A DNA stretch of 64,000 bases, taken from positions 2,462,501 through 2,526,500 of the forward strand of contig NZ_CP100604.1 of NCBI RefSeq assembly GCF_031202265.1. The letters are read 5' to 3'. Positions within the stretch are counted from its first letter, which is position 1, and each line of letters starts with the position of its first letter. The notes below the pieces were generated by a model, which saw only the letters and a list, made by a program, of their open reading frames with translations, was not told the DNA's origin and did no database searches. Shown here piece by piece: positions 42,073 to 51,383 of the stretch. The stretch is from Bradyrhizobium sp. Ash2021 (GTDB lineage Bacteria; Pseudomonadota; Alphaproteobacteria; Rhizobiales; Xanthobacteraceae). Made by a program: the position numbers and the translations under genes.

Positions 42073-42639
42073 CTATTGCGGCACACCGTTTGGCGTCGCG
42101 CGACGAGCGGCGTCTATTTTGCGGAACAACCAGTTATCCACGGCGAAGGGGCCGCAACCACCAAGAACAAGCGCAGCAAGACAGGCCAAATAAAGCAAGT
42201 CAGTTTCGAACCCTGGTTCGCCAAAATGCGCCCCGTTTGGCGTGATTGCTTGAAGGTTTATAGACGAGAAACCGTATGGCAAGTGGACCGTGAAGATAGC
42301 CACCAGTAGCACGATGGCCATCGGAATGCTGACGAGTGGAACGAGCACTCCCAGCGCAATGCAAAATCCTCCGACAATTTCCGTTACGATCGTGATCCAG
42401 GCGAAAACGTGGGGAAAAGGGAGTCCCATCGCGTGCAAGAGACCGGAGAAATTGTCTGCGCCGCGTAACAATTTTGCAAAGCCATGTGCGGCAAATCCGT
42501 ATCCGACGATCAGGCGCAAGGGAAGAGGCGCCCACCGAGCGGCGGAGCAAGAGAATAGGGCGTGACACACAGTGAGGCTTCGGTCGAAGCCGCTGCTGGG
42601 GCGTTTCATAGCGCTATCGGGCGCTTTTGATTTACTCAT
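42073..42639 (-). CDS. DoxX-family membrane protein
   Basis: 188 residues, AGAGAGGAG upstream. Four helices; LRLIVGYGFAAHGFAKLLRG with a GxxFxxHGxxKL-type start, GLPFPHVFAWITIVTEIVGG and FCIALGVLVPLVSIPMAIV are DoxX features. An insertion with NLQAITPNGAHFGEPGFETD lies before the last helix, as in DoxX members of this type. Inner membrane; studied members relate to thiosulfate oxidation or redox stress, but the role here is open. Confidence 0.85.
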   Translation of the reverse strand: MSKSKAPDSAMKRPSSGFDRSLTVCHALFSCSAARWAPLPLRLIVGYGFAAHGFAKLLRGADNFSGLLHAMGLPFPHVFAWITIVTEIVGGFCIALGVLVPLVSIPMAIVLLVAIFTVHLPYGFSSINLQAITPNGAHFGEPGFETDLLYLACLAALVLGGCGPFAVDNWLFRKIDAARRATPNGVPQ

Positions 42640-42747
42640 TTTGCACTCCTCTCTTTGTCATTGGGAAGACATGCCACCTTTGGCGGGGCACGCCCGGGCC
42701 CTGCCTAGACCCCGCTGGGGGTCGGAGATTGCGCAAGCGGCCTGAAG

Positions 42748-43074
42748 TCATTTCGACCGCCCGTGATTTAGCTTCCCATAGGCATTCGGCGACGGGGCGT
42801 GGGAGATCAGGCTCGGATTCTCGATGCATTCTTCAGCTGTCCCGGACGCTGTCTGCATGCATTGCGCTCGTGTAGTGAAGTCGCATTGGACCGCGCCCTC
42901 GCGCCGGGTGCACCAGGCATAATCAGCGGCGTGGGTCGGTTGCGGGAGAAGCGAGGCGATCCCGCCGACGCCAGCTGTAGCCACAAAGACGAACGGCAGT
43001 GCAATTGATCGAACGTGCGCAAGCGTTCGTTGGATCGATGTCGCATCAATGGTCAGGACATGTTTCTGGAACAT
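42748..43074 (-). CDS. DUF3551-like exported protein
   Basis: 108 residues from MFQKHVLTIDATSIQ, AAGGAAGAC upstream. A longer-than-usual N-region precedes a hydrophobic stretch (about 24-40) and PTHAADYAWC, where the mature protein starts. AWCTRREGAVQCDFTTRAQC then MQTASGTAEECIENP is the DUF3551 cysteine pattern (W-C ... C-x-F-x-T-x-x-Q-C ... C-x-x-N-P). Small periplasmic disulfide-rich protein, typical of Bradyrhizobium. Function unknown. Confidence 0.8.
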   Translation of the reverse strand: MFQKHVLTIDATSIQRTLAHVRSIALPFVFVATAGVGGIASLLPQPTHAADYAWCTRREGAVQCDFTTRAQCMQTASGTAEECIENPSLISHAPSPNAYGKLNHGRSK

Positions 43075-43483
43075 TGTCTTCCTTCGTGTTCGCGGCGAGC
43101 AATTGACGTCCGGGTTCGCGCGCGGTTTCAAGCGGGAGTTACGAGAGCTCATTGCCTCACCAAGCGACGACCAGGTCCGGATATGAGACCTAGCCGACTC
43201 CTTGTCGATGGGTTGGGTGCCGAATGCATCAAGATTGAAAAAGGCAAGGCAATCCCGAACGCGCAGGACGCGGATCAATTCAATATTTCAGGTTGCGCCT
43301 AGTAGGGCCTCATTGACCCCGGACATGCGTTCGGAGAAGTGGGCTGCCGAGGAGATGGAATGACTAACAAGGCGATTGACCCCACAAGGCCCGACGACTT
43401 GGCGGCGGCAGTGGACTTCTCCGTTATGGAGGGCAACAAGGCCAGGGTATCGACACTCTTATCCTCGATCAGGAGTGGGGATC

Positions 43484-45040
43484 ATGCGCAGAGCTGATGT
43501 GCTGCCGATCCCGCGCGAGCTAATATTGGCTGCTCTTCAGCTTCCGCTTGCGGCCTTCATCGCCGGAACGGCCAACGCACAATCGCCGCAGCAATTGGAG
43601 CGGATGGAGGCACTTATTCGTGCCCAGGCAGTACAAATCGAGCAGCTCAATCTCGAGATGAAAGCGCTGAAGAAGGCTCAATCCAAAACGCCGCGGCAGG
43701 CTGAGACTGCGTCACGGCAGGCCGGTAGGCCGCCCCCTCGAGTCGATACCGTGGTCGAAGCGGCCCCGCCGGCCGTCAGGACTCCGGGGGCGATCGGCTC
43801 GCCACAATATCCAAATTACGTCATTGCGGGAGACAAGAAGCTGTCATGGAAGCTGCCCGGTAGCGATGTCAGTTTGCGGATCGGCGGTTATGCGAAACTT
43901 GACGCTATCGGAATCACCGGCGGCGACCGCTCCGTTGGAGCAAACGACCAGTTCAACGTGTTCCAAATACAATCGCGCGGAACGTCTCCGACGGGCACCG
44001 CGCCCGGTGACCCAAGGACGAATATTCATGCGCGGCAATCCCGCATTTTCGTTGAGGCGAGCAAGACCGATACGCCGCTCGGACCGGCGCGTGCCTATGT
44101 CGAAGCTGACTTCTTTGGTCCAATCGATCTCGGCACTCCAACCGTTTCAAACTCGCACACGTTTCGTCTTCGTCACGCCTATGGCGAAGTGGGACCGCTG
44201 CTGGCGGGGCAGACCTGGTCGACATTCGTCGATCCGACAACCTATCCGGAGGTCCTGGATTTCACGGGGCCGGGAGGGGAGGCCTTCATTCGTCAAGGGC
44301 AGGTCCGGTACACCCACAATTTCGGCGGCGGCCTCACGGCCTCGGTCGCGGTGGAAAACCCCCAATCCAGAATCCGCATAGGTGAAGGGCCTGTCTCCGG
44401 AACGGGTGCGGCACCTGCAGCCACCGGCCTTCAGGTCATCGGCGTCGGTCCGTTCGCGCGCGACAGCACCCCGGATTTCATCGCCCGGATCCGCTATGAA
44501 AGCCCGCAGTTCAATCTCCAGCTTTCCGGCGTTGGCACGCGATCGGCCGCGCCTCCGGCAACTCCGGCCGCATCCGTTGTCGGCGGAGATGGGAAGTTCG
44601 GCTTCGGCGTGCTGGCTTCGGCGCAAATCGCGCTTCCGCTGTTCAACGACAAGGACAACTTCAGATTTCAGGCAGGCTATCTGGACGGTGCATCGCGCTA
44701 CCTCCTCGATGTCGCCAGCACGGCGCCTTCTGTCGCCTATAATGCGACACTGACACAATTCGACAGCATCAAAGCTTTCGGCGGATTCGGGGCCTTGCAG
44801 CACTGGTGGACCGATAAGCTCCGTACCAATCTTGTCTACAGCCTCGTCAAGATCGACAATCCGATATTCGCGGGGCCGGCGGCAGCACGCGAAACCCAGT
44901 ATGGGGTCGTTAATCTTATCTACAGCCCGTGGCCGGACGTCGATATCGGCGCCGAGTTTCAGTATGGACAGAGGACAGATGCCGATGGGCGCAAAGGCAA
45001 CCAGACGCGCATCCAGTCCTCCCTGATCTACCGATTCTGA
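43484..45040 (+). CDS. DcaP-like outer-membrane porin
   Basis: 518 residues from MRRADVLPIPREL, CAGGAG upstream. The signal peptide (about 8-34, ending TANAQ) is followed by a coiled-coil QQLERMEALIRAQAVQIEQL and EMKALKKAQ, then a Pro-rich linker and the beta-barrel. LRIGGYAKLDAIGITGGDRS, IFVEASKTDTPLGPARAYVE, FFG, LRHAYGEVGPLLAGQTWSTF and the aromatic end IQSSLIYRF match trimeric DcaP-type porins. Such porins admit small anionic compounds. It precedes the double-DUF417 and dehydrogenase genes by ~550 bp. Confidence 0.88.
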   Translation: MRRADVLPIPRELILAALQLPLAAFIAGTANAQSPQQLERMEALIRAQAVQIEQLNLEMKALKKAQSKTPRQAETASRQAGRPPPRVDTVVEAAPPAVRTPGAIGSPQYPNYVIAGDKKLSWKLPGSDVSLRIGGYAKLDAIGITGGDRSVGANDQFNVFQIQSRGTSPTGTAPGDPRTNIHARQSRIFVEASKTDTPLGPARAYVEADFFGPIDLGTPTVSNSHTFRLRHAYGEVGPLLAGQTWSTFVDPTTYPEVLDFTGPGGEAFIRQGQVRYTHNFGGGLTASVAVENPQSRIRIGEGPVSGTGAAPAATGLQVIGVGPFARDSTPDFIARIRYESPQFNLQLSGVGTRSAAPPATPAASVVGGDGKFGFGVLASAQIALPLFNDKDNFRFQAGYLDGASRYLLDVASTAPSVAYNATLTQFDSIKAFGGFGALQHWWTDKLRTNLVYSLVKIDNPIFAGPAAARETQYGVVNLIYSPWPDVDIGAEFQYGQRTDADGRKGNQTRIQSSLIYRF

Positions 45041-45592
45041 ACATTGGTTTGAGGGCGCGTGATGCGCGTTTGATCGCACCAACGAATCGTGCGCGAAACG
45101 CAGCGCGCCCTCACGCCATCAACCACGTGTCGATCCGTGAAGGCGAGCGCAAATTCCTGTGGACCGGTCAAGGCCTCGCCCTGCGGATATCCTCGTTTGA
45201 GCGACCTTGGTCTCAGCGCGGCCTTTTTTGAATGGGCGCTCGTCGATAACCTCAGTGTCGGCACCGATATCCAGGAAGCGATAACACTCGCGCCGTCGCT
45301 ACGCTGCTGGCGAACAGCCGTTGCGAGGGTGATCACCGGTCGGTCGCCACGCAGCGCTGCTGATAGAGTCGAAGAAGATCCTTTTCTAATGTTGCTGTCA
45401 TTCATGCAGTCTTGCTTAGATTTTCAGGTTGCGACGTCCTTTTTCGATGTAGCGAATTGCGATTACCAAATGACAAAATATACTCTGCCCAGAAATGCAA
45501 CGGTTGGAGTTGGTCGCAAGAAGCGATCGAAGTGCTGAGGGTCAAAGCCTGAGCGAGTAACAACGACGCCATCCGGCTACCATGAGACGACA
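45041..45592. other. 550 bp with no recognised gene
   Basis: Short frames only. The region just before 45593 presumably carries the promoter for the 45593 gene; no motif is identified. Confidence 0.4.
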
Positions 45593-46645
45593 ATGATGAG
45601 CGATCTTTTGCATGCACTGGCAAACTCCCGTCTCCTCAAGGGGAATCTCGACTATCATCTAATTCGAGCGTCAATGGTGATCGTATTTCTGTTGTTCGGG
45701 TATCAAAAGTGGTTTGAATATGAGGCGCAGGTGCTGATCCCCTATATCAGCAATGGGCCCCTAATCTTCTGGATCTATCCTGCTTTCGGCATTAGCGGCG
45801 GTAGTTGGTTCTTGGGCGTTATGGAATGGCTATTTTGCGTGCTTCTGTTCTGGGGGTTTTGGAATAGGCAGGCGGGAATCCTTGGAGCTCTCGGATCGTG
45901 CGCTACATTCGTGGGGACCGCTACGATCATTCCATTCATGCCGAACGGATGGGACGAGGTTGCCGGCGGCTTTCCTGCAATGACCGGTAACGTTCCGTTT
46001 CTTATGAAAGATGTCGTGCTGCTTGCTGCTTCATTCTACCTGTTGAAGCAGGATGTCGTAAGGGCGATACGTTCCCCTAACTATGCAGGCATAACGAAAT
46101 ATCTGATCGAGCGTCTCGCAAGGACGATGACTGCTCTCGGCCTTCTCAACGACGATCTGGAGTACTACGTACTCCGTCTCGCGATGGTGATCATGTTCGC
46201 GTTCTTTGGCTACACAAAGTGGCACGAGTACGCAGCGCAGTTGATGATCCCATTTATCAGCAATAGTCCCTTCATTTCTTGGTTGTATCCAGCCTTCGGG
46301 CTGCGCGGAGGTGCCCGGTTCCTAGGTGCGTCGGAGTGGATAATCCTGGCACTCCTGTATGCGGGATTCTGGGATAAGAGGTTCGGACTTCTTGGGGCCA
46401 TTGGCTCAACCATAGTCTTCGTTACGACCCTTACGATCATCCCCTTCATGCCAAATGGATGGGATCCGGCTGCCGGGTTTCCTGCGATGGCAGGTCTCGT
46501 GCCATTCCTGATGAAGGATTTGGTCCTTCTTGCAGTGTCAATGTATTTGCTGAAGCAGGACGTCATGAGGATGTCTCTCTCCAGCAGGGATGCCGAAATG
46601 AGCTCGATGCGACTGCGTGTCGATGCCATTGCTGCTGGCAATTGA
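45593..46645 (+). CDS. Double DUF417 (YkgB/RclC-like) membrane protein
   Basis: 350 residues made of two homologous halves. Half 1: IRASMVIVFLLFGYQKWFEY, IPYISNGPLIFWIYPAFGI, TIIPFMPNGWD, NVPFLMKDVVLLAASFYLL. Half 2: LRLAMVIMFAFFGYTKWHEY, IPFISNSPFISWLYPAFGL, TIIPFMPNGWD, LVPFLMKDLVLLAVSMYLL. Each half has the four-helix DUF417 layout; normal family members have one. Escherichia coli RclC, a single-unit member, belongs to a reactive-chlorine response. The fusion suggests an obligate dimer in the inner membrane. It is followed 119 bp later by the Tat-HAD operon. Confidence 0.88.
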   Translation: MMSDLLHALANSRLLKGNLDYHLIRASMVIVFLLFGYQKWFEYEAQVLIPYISNGPLIFWIYPAFGISGGSWFLGVMEWLFCVLLFWGFWNRQAGILGALGSCATFVGTATIIPFMPNGWDEVAGGFPAMTGNVPFLMKDVVLLAASFYLLKQDVVRAIRSPNYAGITKYLIERLARTMTALGLLNDDLEYYVLRLAMVIMFAFFGYTKWHEYAAQLMIPFISNSPFISWLYPAFGLRGGARFLGASEWIILALLYAGFWDKRFGLLGAIGSTIVFVTTLTIIPFMPNGWDPAAGFPAMAGLVPFLMKDLVLLAVSMYLLKQDVMRMSLSSRDAEMSSMRLRVDAIAAGN

Positions 46646-46764
46646 GCAGTGACGCTCGTCATAGCAACAGAAGCATACCCGACGAAAACCCGTGACCGCA
46701 CACGCCGCGCTCGCAGAGCGTACGGAAGGCACTGTGGCCCACAAATGCAATAGGAGAAAACACC

Positions 46765-47595
46765 ATGACTGACGATCTCTTGCTCTCGATGTCGCGCCGC
46801 AGGTTGCTTGCTGGACTTGGAACCGCGGCAGCTGGCGGTGTAACGGCAAGTGCTGTCGGGAAGGCGGTGCGCGCACGCGCTCAGGAAAGCAAAGGCGGCG
46901 CTGTGGTGCCGTCGATCCTTGCGTTCGATGTCAATGAGTCGCTGCTCGACATCCAACACCTAGCGCCTCTGTTTGAACGGCTATTCGGCGACGGAAAGTT
47001 CGTGAACGAGTGGTATGCACAGCTCGTCCTCTACTCGGAAGCAATAACTCTGGCGGGGGGGCCATACACACCATTCTTCAATTTGTCACAGGCTGTGCTG
47101 AAATTGATGGGCTCAATCCACAGCGTCTCGATTCAGCAGGCCGATATCGATGAACTGGGAATGCGATCGGCCACGATGCCGGCTCACCCCGATGTGCCGG
47201 TCGGGTTGAAGCAATTGAAAGATGCCGGTTTCCGGCTGGTCACGCTAACGAATTCGCCGCCCGACGCGCAGATCAGCCAGCTAAGGCACGCGGGCATCGA
47301 TGGCTTCTTTGAAAGATTGTTCAGTGTTGATCGCGTGCGTCGATATAAACCGGCGCCGCAGGTGTACCACATGGCGGCGGAAGAGCTGAATGTGCAGACC
47401 GCTGCGATCTGCCTGATCTCAGTGCACGTATGGGATAATTTGGGCGCACAGAACGCTGGCTGTTCGTCGGCGCTCGTCGCTAGACCAGGCAATGCTCCTC
47501 CGCCGGCCCTGGCCTTACCGGGGTGGCCCGCCCCGGCGGCCGTTGGGCCGGATCTTCCAGGCGTGGCCACGCAACTGATCAAGCTCTGGCGTTAA
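46765..47595 (+). CDS. Tat-exported 2-haloacid dehalogenase (HAD type II)
   Basis: 276 residues, AGGAG upstream. Twin-arginine leader MSRRRLLAGLGTAAAG (about 9-40), then HAD motif I AFDVNESLLDI (Asp 55), motif II LTNSPPD, KPAPQVYHM (Lys) and SVHVWDNLGAQ. Type II haloacid dehalogenases hydrolyse 2-haloalkanoates to 2-hydroxyacids. A Tat leader on this fold would place the reaction in the periplasm. Closest relative in the window: 24986, whose leader is frameshifted. Its stop is 9 bp before the next gene, so it heads or joins the gluconate-dehydrogenase-like operon. Confidence 0.88.
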   Translation: MTDDLLLSMSRRRLLAGLGTAAAGGVTASAVGKAVRARAQESKGGAVVPSILAFDVNESLLDIQHLAPLFERLFGDGKFVNEWYAQLVLYSEAITLAGGPYTPFFNLSQAVLKLMGSIHSVSIQQADIDELGMRSATMPAHPDVPVGLKQLKDAGFRLVTLTNSPPDAQISQLRHAGIDGFFERLFSVDRVRRYKPAPQVYHMAAEELNVQTAAICLISVHVWDNLGAQNAGCSSALVARPGNAPPPALALPGWPAPAAVGPDLPGVATQLIKLWR

Positions 47596-47604
47596 GGACT
47601 CTAA

Positions 47605-48348
47605 ATGGAAACGTCCAAAACGACTCCGCCGGCCGTGCGGCGGCGCGAACTCCTTGCCGCAACGGCGATGCTGATGTTTAGCGCTACAACCGTTCGCGCT
47701 GCGACCATCGCCGGGCAGCTGCCCTGGACGCCCAATGCGGGAAATCCGCCTTCTAGGATCAAGCTTGGGCCTTGGGAATTCTTTACCGGCGAAGAGGGCC
47801 GCACGATGGAGTCGCTGGCCGACCGCATCATTCCGGCGGATTCCGAAACGCCCGGCGGGAAGGATTCCGGTTGCGCCATATTCGTCGACCGACAATTGGC
47901 GGGTTCCTACGGAAGACAGGAAGGACTTTACCTGCGCCCACCATTTCAAGTCGGCGCAAAGAACCAGGGACATCAGTCCGAAAAGGGCCCGGCTCAGGAA
48001 TATCGTGAAGGGCTTGCAGCGCTGGACCGAGCATGCAAGGGCGAGCTCGGTAAGTCGTTCGCGGATCTTTCCGACGACGACAAGGACCTCGTCCTTAAAG
48101 GGTTGGAGAGCGGAGAAGTTAAACTCCAGGGAGTCGACGGCAAGTCGTTCTTCGCGCAGATCGTCAGAGACGTTCAGATGGGATTCTTCGCCGACCCCAT
48201 CTACGGAGGCAACCGCGATATGGTCGCGTGGAAGATGATCGGCTACCCGGGCGCACGATACAACTACCTCGATTGGATCGGTCGCCACAATGAACGCTTT
48301 CCCTTGCCGCCGGTCAGCATGACCGGCAGCGCGCAATGGACGAGGTAG
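47605..48348 (+). CDS. Gluconate 2-dehydrogenase subunit 3-like protein
   Basis: 247 residues. A twin-arginine-like leader (VRRRELLAATAMLMFSATTV) is followed by FTGEEGRTMESLADRIIPAD, FVDRQLAGSYGR and IYGGNRDMVAWKMIGYPGAR, the subunit-3 signature. In gluconate/sorbitol-type membrane dehydrogenases this small subunit is exported with the GMC flavoprotein, sharing its Tat signal. The next start is 4 bp past its stop. Confidence 0.9.
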   Translation: METSKTTPPAVRRRELLAATAMLMFSATTVRAATIAGQLPWTPNAGNPPSRIKLGPWEFFTGEEGRTMESLADRIIPADSETPGGKDSGCAIFVDRQLAGSYGRQEGLYLRPPFQVGAKNQGHQSEKGPAQEYREGLAALDRACKGELGKSFADLSDDDKDLVLKGLESGEVKLQGVDGKSFFAQIVRDVQMGFFADPIYGGNRDMVAWKMIGYPGARYNYLDWIGRHNERFPLPPVSMTGSAQWTR

Positions 48349-48352
48349 GCCC

Positions 48353-50131
48353 ATGCCCGGCAGGCTCCCGAAGAAAGATGTGGTCATCGTTGGCTTTGGC
48401 TGGACAGGCGCGATCATGGCGAACGAGCTCACCGACGAAGGGCTCGAGGTCATCGCCATAGAGCGCGGCCCATGGAGGGACGCGCCGACCGACTTTCCAC
48501 CCAGTTATATGCAGGACGAGTTGCGCTATCGTGTGCGTCATGAGCTTTTCCTGCGTCCGGACCAGCTCACCTTCACGTTCCGCAATAGGATGAACCAAGC
48601 CGCGCTTCCAATTCGGAGTTGGGGAGCATTTATGCCGCCCAACGGAGTGGGCGGCGGCGGCGTACACTGGAACGCCGAGATGTGGCGTTTTCTGCCGTTC
48701 GATTTTGTCCTGAAAACGCATCTCACCGAGCGTTACGGCGCCTCCTTTCTGCCTGAAGACATGACGATCCAGGACTGGGGCATCACCTACGATGAACTCG
48801 AACCCTTTTATGATCGGTTCGAATATCTTTGTGGAACTTCGGGAACTGCGGGAAACATCAAGGGAAAGATCCAGGAAGGAGGTAACCCGTTCGAAGGTCC
48901 CCGTTCGCGCCCCTATCCGACGCCCGCACAGGCCCAACCGTTCAGCCACACGCTATTCGGCAAGGCCGCGCGCGAACTCGGTTACAAGCCCTTCCCGCAG
49001 CCGTCCGGAAATCTCTCGCAGGCATACACGAATCCGTTGGGATTGCGGCTGGGCCCATGCACATATTGCGGCTTCTGCGAGTGGTTCGGCTGCAGCAATT
49101 ATTCGAAGGCCAGTCCGCAAACAACGATTCTGCCTTATCTCGTGCGAAAGCCCAATTTCGCGCTGCGCGACAAATCGGAGGTTGTAAGGATCAACCTGGA
49201 TCGCTCCGGCAAACGGGCCACCGGCGTAACGTTCGTCGATTCCAGCGGCGAGGAATGGGAACAGCAGGCCGATCTGGTGATACTGTCCGCCTATTCGCTG
49301 TTTAACGTGCAGCTTCTACTGCACTCCAACATCGGGCGGCTCTACGATCCCGTCTCCAATACCGGAGTCGTAGGCCGCAACTATACGCACCAGACCGTAT
49401 CGACCGTGAACGGCTTCTTTGACAACAAGAAGTTCAACTTCAATCCGTTCATCGGGTCAGGTTCGATCGGTATGTGCATCGACGAGTTTAATGGGGACAA
49501 CTTCGACCATGGCCCTCATGGCTTCGTCGGCGGCGGCTATGTGGGACAAGTGCAGACCGGCGCCCGTCCCATCGAAAGCACGCTGGTCCCGCCGGGAACG
49601 CCGAAGTGGGGCGCCGACTGGAAGAAGGCAGTGAAGGAAAACTATCTCAGCACTGTAAAGCCCGGCAGCGGGGTGCACGGCAGCTTCTACGCCTACCGCG
49701 ACATCTATCTCGATCTCGACCCAACCTACAGGGATCGCTTTGGGCGTCCGCTGATGCGGATCACGATGGACCTGAAGGAAAACGAGATAAAGCAGAACAA
49801 GTTTCTGACCGATAAGTTCGCTGAGATTATCAAGGCGATGGGCGCGGAAAAGCTTGCCGTGCAGTATAGAAAGGCCCCGTACGACATCACTGTCTATCAG
49901 ACGACGCACCTCAACGGCGGCGCTATCATGGGCACCGATCCGAGGACGAGCGCGCTCAACAGGTACCTACAGAGTTGGGACGTTCCAAACCTGTTCGTGT
50001 TAGGTGCCAGCGCGTTTCCGCAGAACCCCGGCTACAACCCGACGCTCACTGTGGGGGCATTGGCATTTTGGGCTGCAGACGCGATCAGAAATCAATATCT
50101 CAAGAATCCGGGAAGGCTGGTCGATGCCTAG
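48353..50131 (+). CDS. GMC oxidoreductase, gluconate 2-dehydrogenase large-subunit type
   Basis: 592 residues. FAD-binding GFGWTGAIMANELTDEGLEV, then GVGGGGVHWNAEMWRF; a cysteine cluster CTYCGFCEWFGC that could bind an Fe-S cluster in this subfamily; and the C-terminal GMC block QTTHLNGGAIMGTDPRTSAL with catalytic His and GYNPTLTVGALAFW with Asn. It has no leader and is presumably exported piggy-back with subunit 3. It oxidises a sugar acid, polyol or hydroxyacid in the periplasm, passing electrons to the cytochrome subunit. Last 8 bp overlap the cytochrome gene. Confidence 0.92.
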   Translation: MPGRLPKKDVVIVGFGWTGAIMANELTDEGLEVIAIERGPWRDAPTDFPPSYMQDELRYRVRHELFLRPDQLTFTFRNRMNQAALPIRSWGAFMPPNGVGGGGVHWNAEMWRFLPFDFVLKTHLTERYGASFLPEDMTIQDWGITYDELEPFYDRFEYLCGTSGTAGNIKGKIQEGGNPFEGPRSRPYPTPAQAQPFSHTLFGKAARELGYKPFPQPSGNLSQAYTNPLGLRLGPCTYCGFCEWFGCSNYSKASPQTTILPYLVRKPNFALRDKSEVVRINLDRSGKRATGVTFVDSSGEEWEQQADLVILSAYSLFNVQLLLHSNIGRLYDPVSNTGVVGRNYTHQTVSTVNGFFDNKKFNFNPFIGSGSIGMCIDEFNGDNFDHGPHGFVGGGYVGQVQTGARPIESTLVPPGTPKWGADWKKAVKENYLSTVKPGSGVHGSFYAYRDIYLDLDPTYRDRFGRPLMRITMDLKENEIKQNKFLTDKFAEIIKAMGAEKLAVQYRKAPYDITVYQTTHLNGGAIMGTDPRTSALNRYLQSWDVPNLFVLGASAFPQNPGYNPTLTVGALAFWAADAIRNQYLKNPGRLVDA

Positions 50132-51383
50132 GAAAAGCTACCGCACCAATTTCCTCGGTGGCATCGCGGCCCTGTCGCTCGCGGCGACGCCGAGTGCGCG
50201 AGGTGGCGCTTCCGATCCGCAGGAATTCACGCAGATCGAACGGGGCCGCTACCTGGCGATCACGTCCGATTGCGTGAGCTGCCATACGGTGCCGGGAGGA
50301 ATGCCGTTCGCGGGCGGCCGGCCAATCGAAACTCCCTTCGGCGATATCGTCGCTCCCAACATCACGCCGGATCTTGAGACCGGAATCGGCGCCTGGAGTG
50401 ATGATGCGTTCGACGCGGCGATCAGAAAGGGCGTTCGGCCCAATAGTGCGCGTCTTTACCCCGCCATGCCTTACAACGCCTACACCAGGATGTCGCGCGA
50501 TGACGTTCAGGCGATCCGCGCCTACCTCAACTCGGTGGATCCCGCTCGAAACGCGGTGGTCGCCAACACCCTGCCATTTCCGTTCAACATCCGCGCCGCC
50601 ATGCGAATTTGGAACTTGCTGTATTTCAGGGAAGGCGAATTCACGCTTGACCCAACCAGGTCCGCCGAGTGGAATCGCGGAGCGTTTCTCGTCGACGGTC
50701 CAGCGCATTGCGGCGCCTGTCACACGCCGAAGACGTTTCTCGGCGGCGATCGTCTCGACCGGTATCTGCAAGGGTCCTACCTGCAGGGTTGGTCCGCGCC
50801 GGACATTACGAACGACAGGCGCGCGGGACTTGGCGAGTGGACGATCGAGGACATAGCGGCCTATCTGAAGTCCGGTCACAACCGCATCACGGCGGCAACG
50901 GGCCCGATGGCCGAGGCCGTTTCTTTATCCACGTCCCACATGACGGACGTAGATGCGAAAGCGATTGCAACCTACCTGAAGTCGCTCCCAGGCAATCAGA
51001 ACGGCGACGGCGACAAACCGTTACCGGCGGATACCGGGACGATGAGTGCCGGAACCGCAATTTATCGGGACCAATGTTCAGCATGCCATGGAATCGAAGG
51101 TAAGGGCATCCCAAATCTGTTCCCCTCAGTTGCCAACTCCTCGTTAGTGAGATCGAAGGACCCCACCACGGCGATACGAATAGTGCTCCGGGGCGCACGC
51201 AGCGTCGGGACTAGTGACGAACCGACGGCGCCGGGAATGCCTTCGTACGGATGGCAACTCGATGACGGACAAGTCGCAGCCGTCTTGAACTACATCAGGA
51301 ATTCCTGGGGCGGCGCGGCACCGGAAATCGAAGCAAAGGACGTGAATCGCGTACGATCGGACGCCGCTTCGCGCTCCGATTGA
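50124..51383 (+). CDS. Triheme cytochrome c subunit of the GMC dehydrogenase
   Basis: 419 residues from MPRKSYRTNFLGG (8-bp overlap with the GMC gene). A Sec leader (to about 28, SARGGA) and three CXXCH sites, CVSCH, CGACH and CSACH, each in its own domain, as in gluconate/alcohol dehydrogenase cytochrome subunits. NITPD, MPYNAYTRMSRDDVQAI and MPSYGWQLDDGQVAAVLNYI are family segments. It would accept electrons from the flavoprotein and pass them to quinone or an oxidase. Confidence 0.92.
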   Translation: MPRKSYRTNFLGGIAALSLAATPSARGGASDPQEFTQIERGRYLAITSDCVSCHTVPGGMPFAGGRPIETPFGDIVAPNITPDLETGIGAWSDDAFDAAIRKGVRPNSARLYPAMPYNAYTRMSRDDVQAIRAYLNSVDPARNAVVANTLPFPFNIRAAMRIWNLLYFREGEFTLDPTRSAEWNRGAFLVDGPAHCGACHTPKTFLGGDRLDRYLQGSYLQGWSAPDITNDRRAGLGEWTIEDIAAYLKSGHNRITAATGPMAEAVSLSTSHMTDVDAKAIATYLKSLPGNQNGDGDKPLPADTGTMSAGTAIYRDQCSACHGIEGKGIPNLFPSVANSSLVRSKDPTTAIRIVLRGARSVGTSDEPTAPGMPSYGWQLDDGQVAAVLNYIRNSWGGAAPEIEAKDVNRVRSDAASRSD

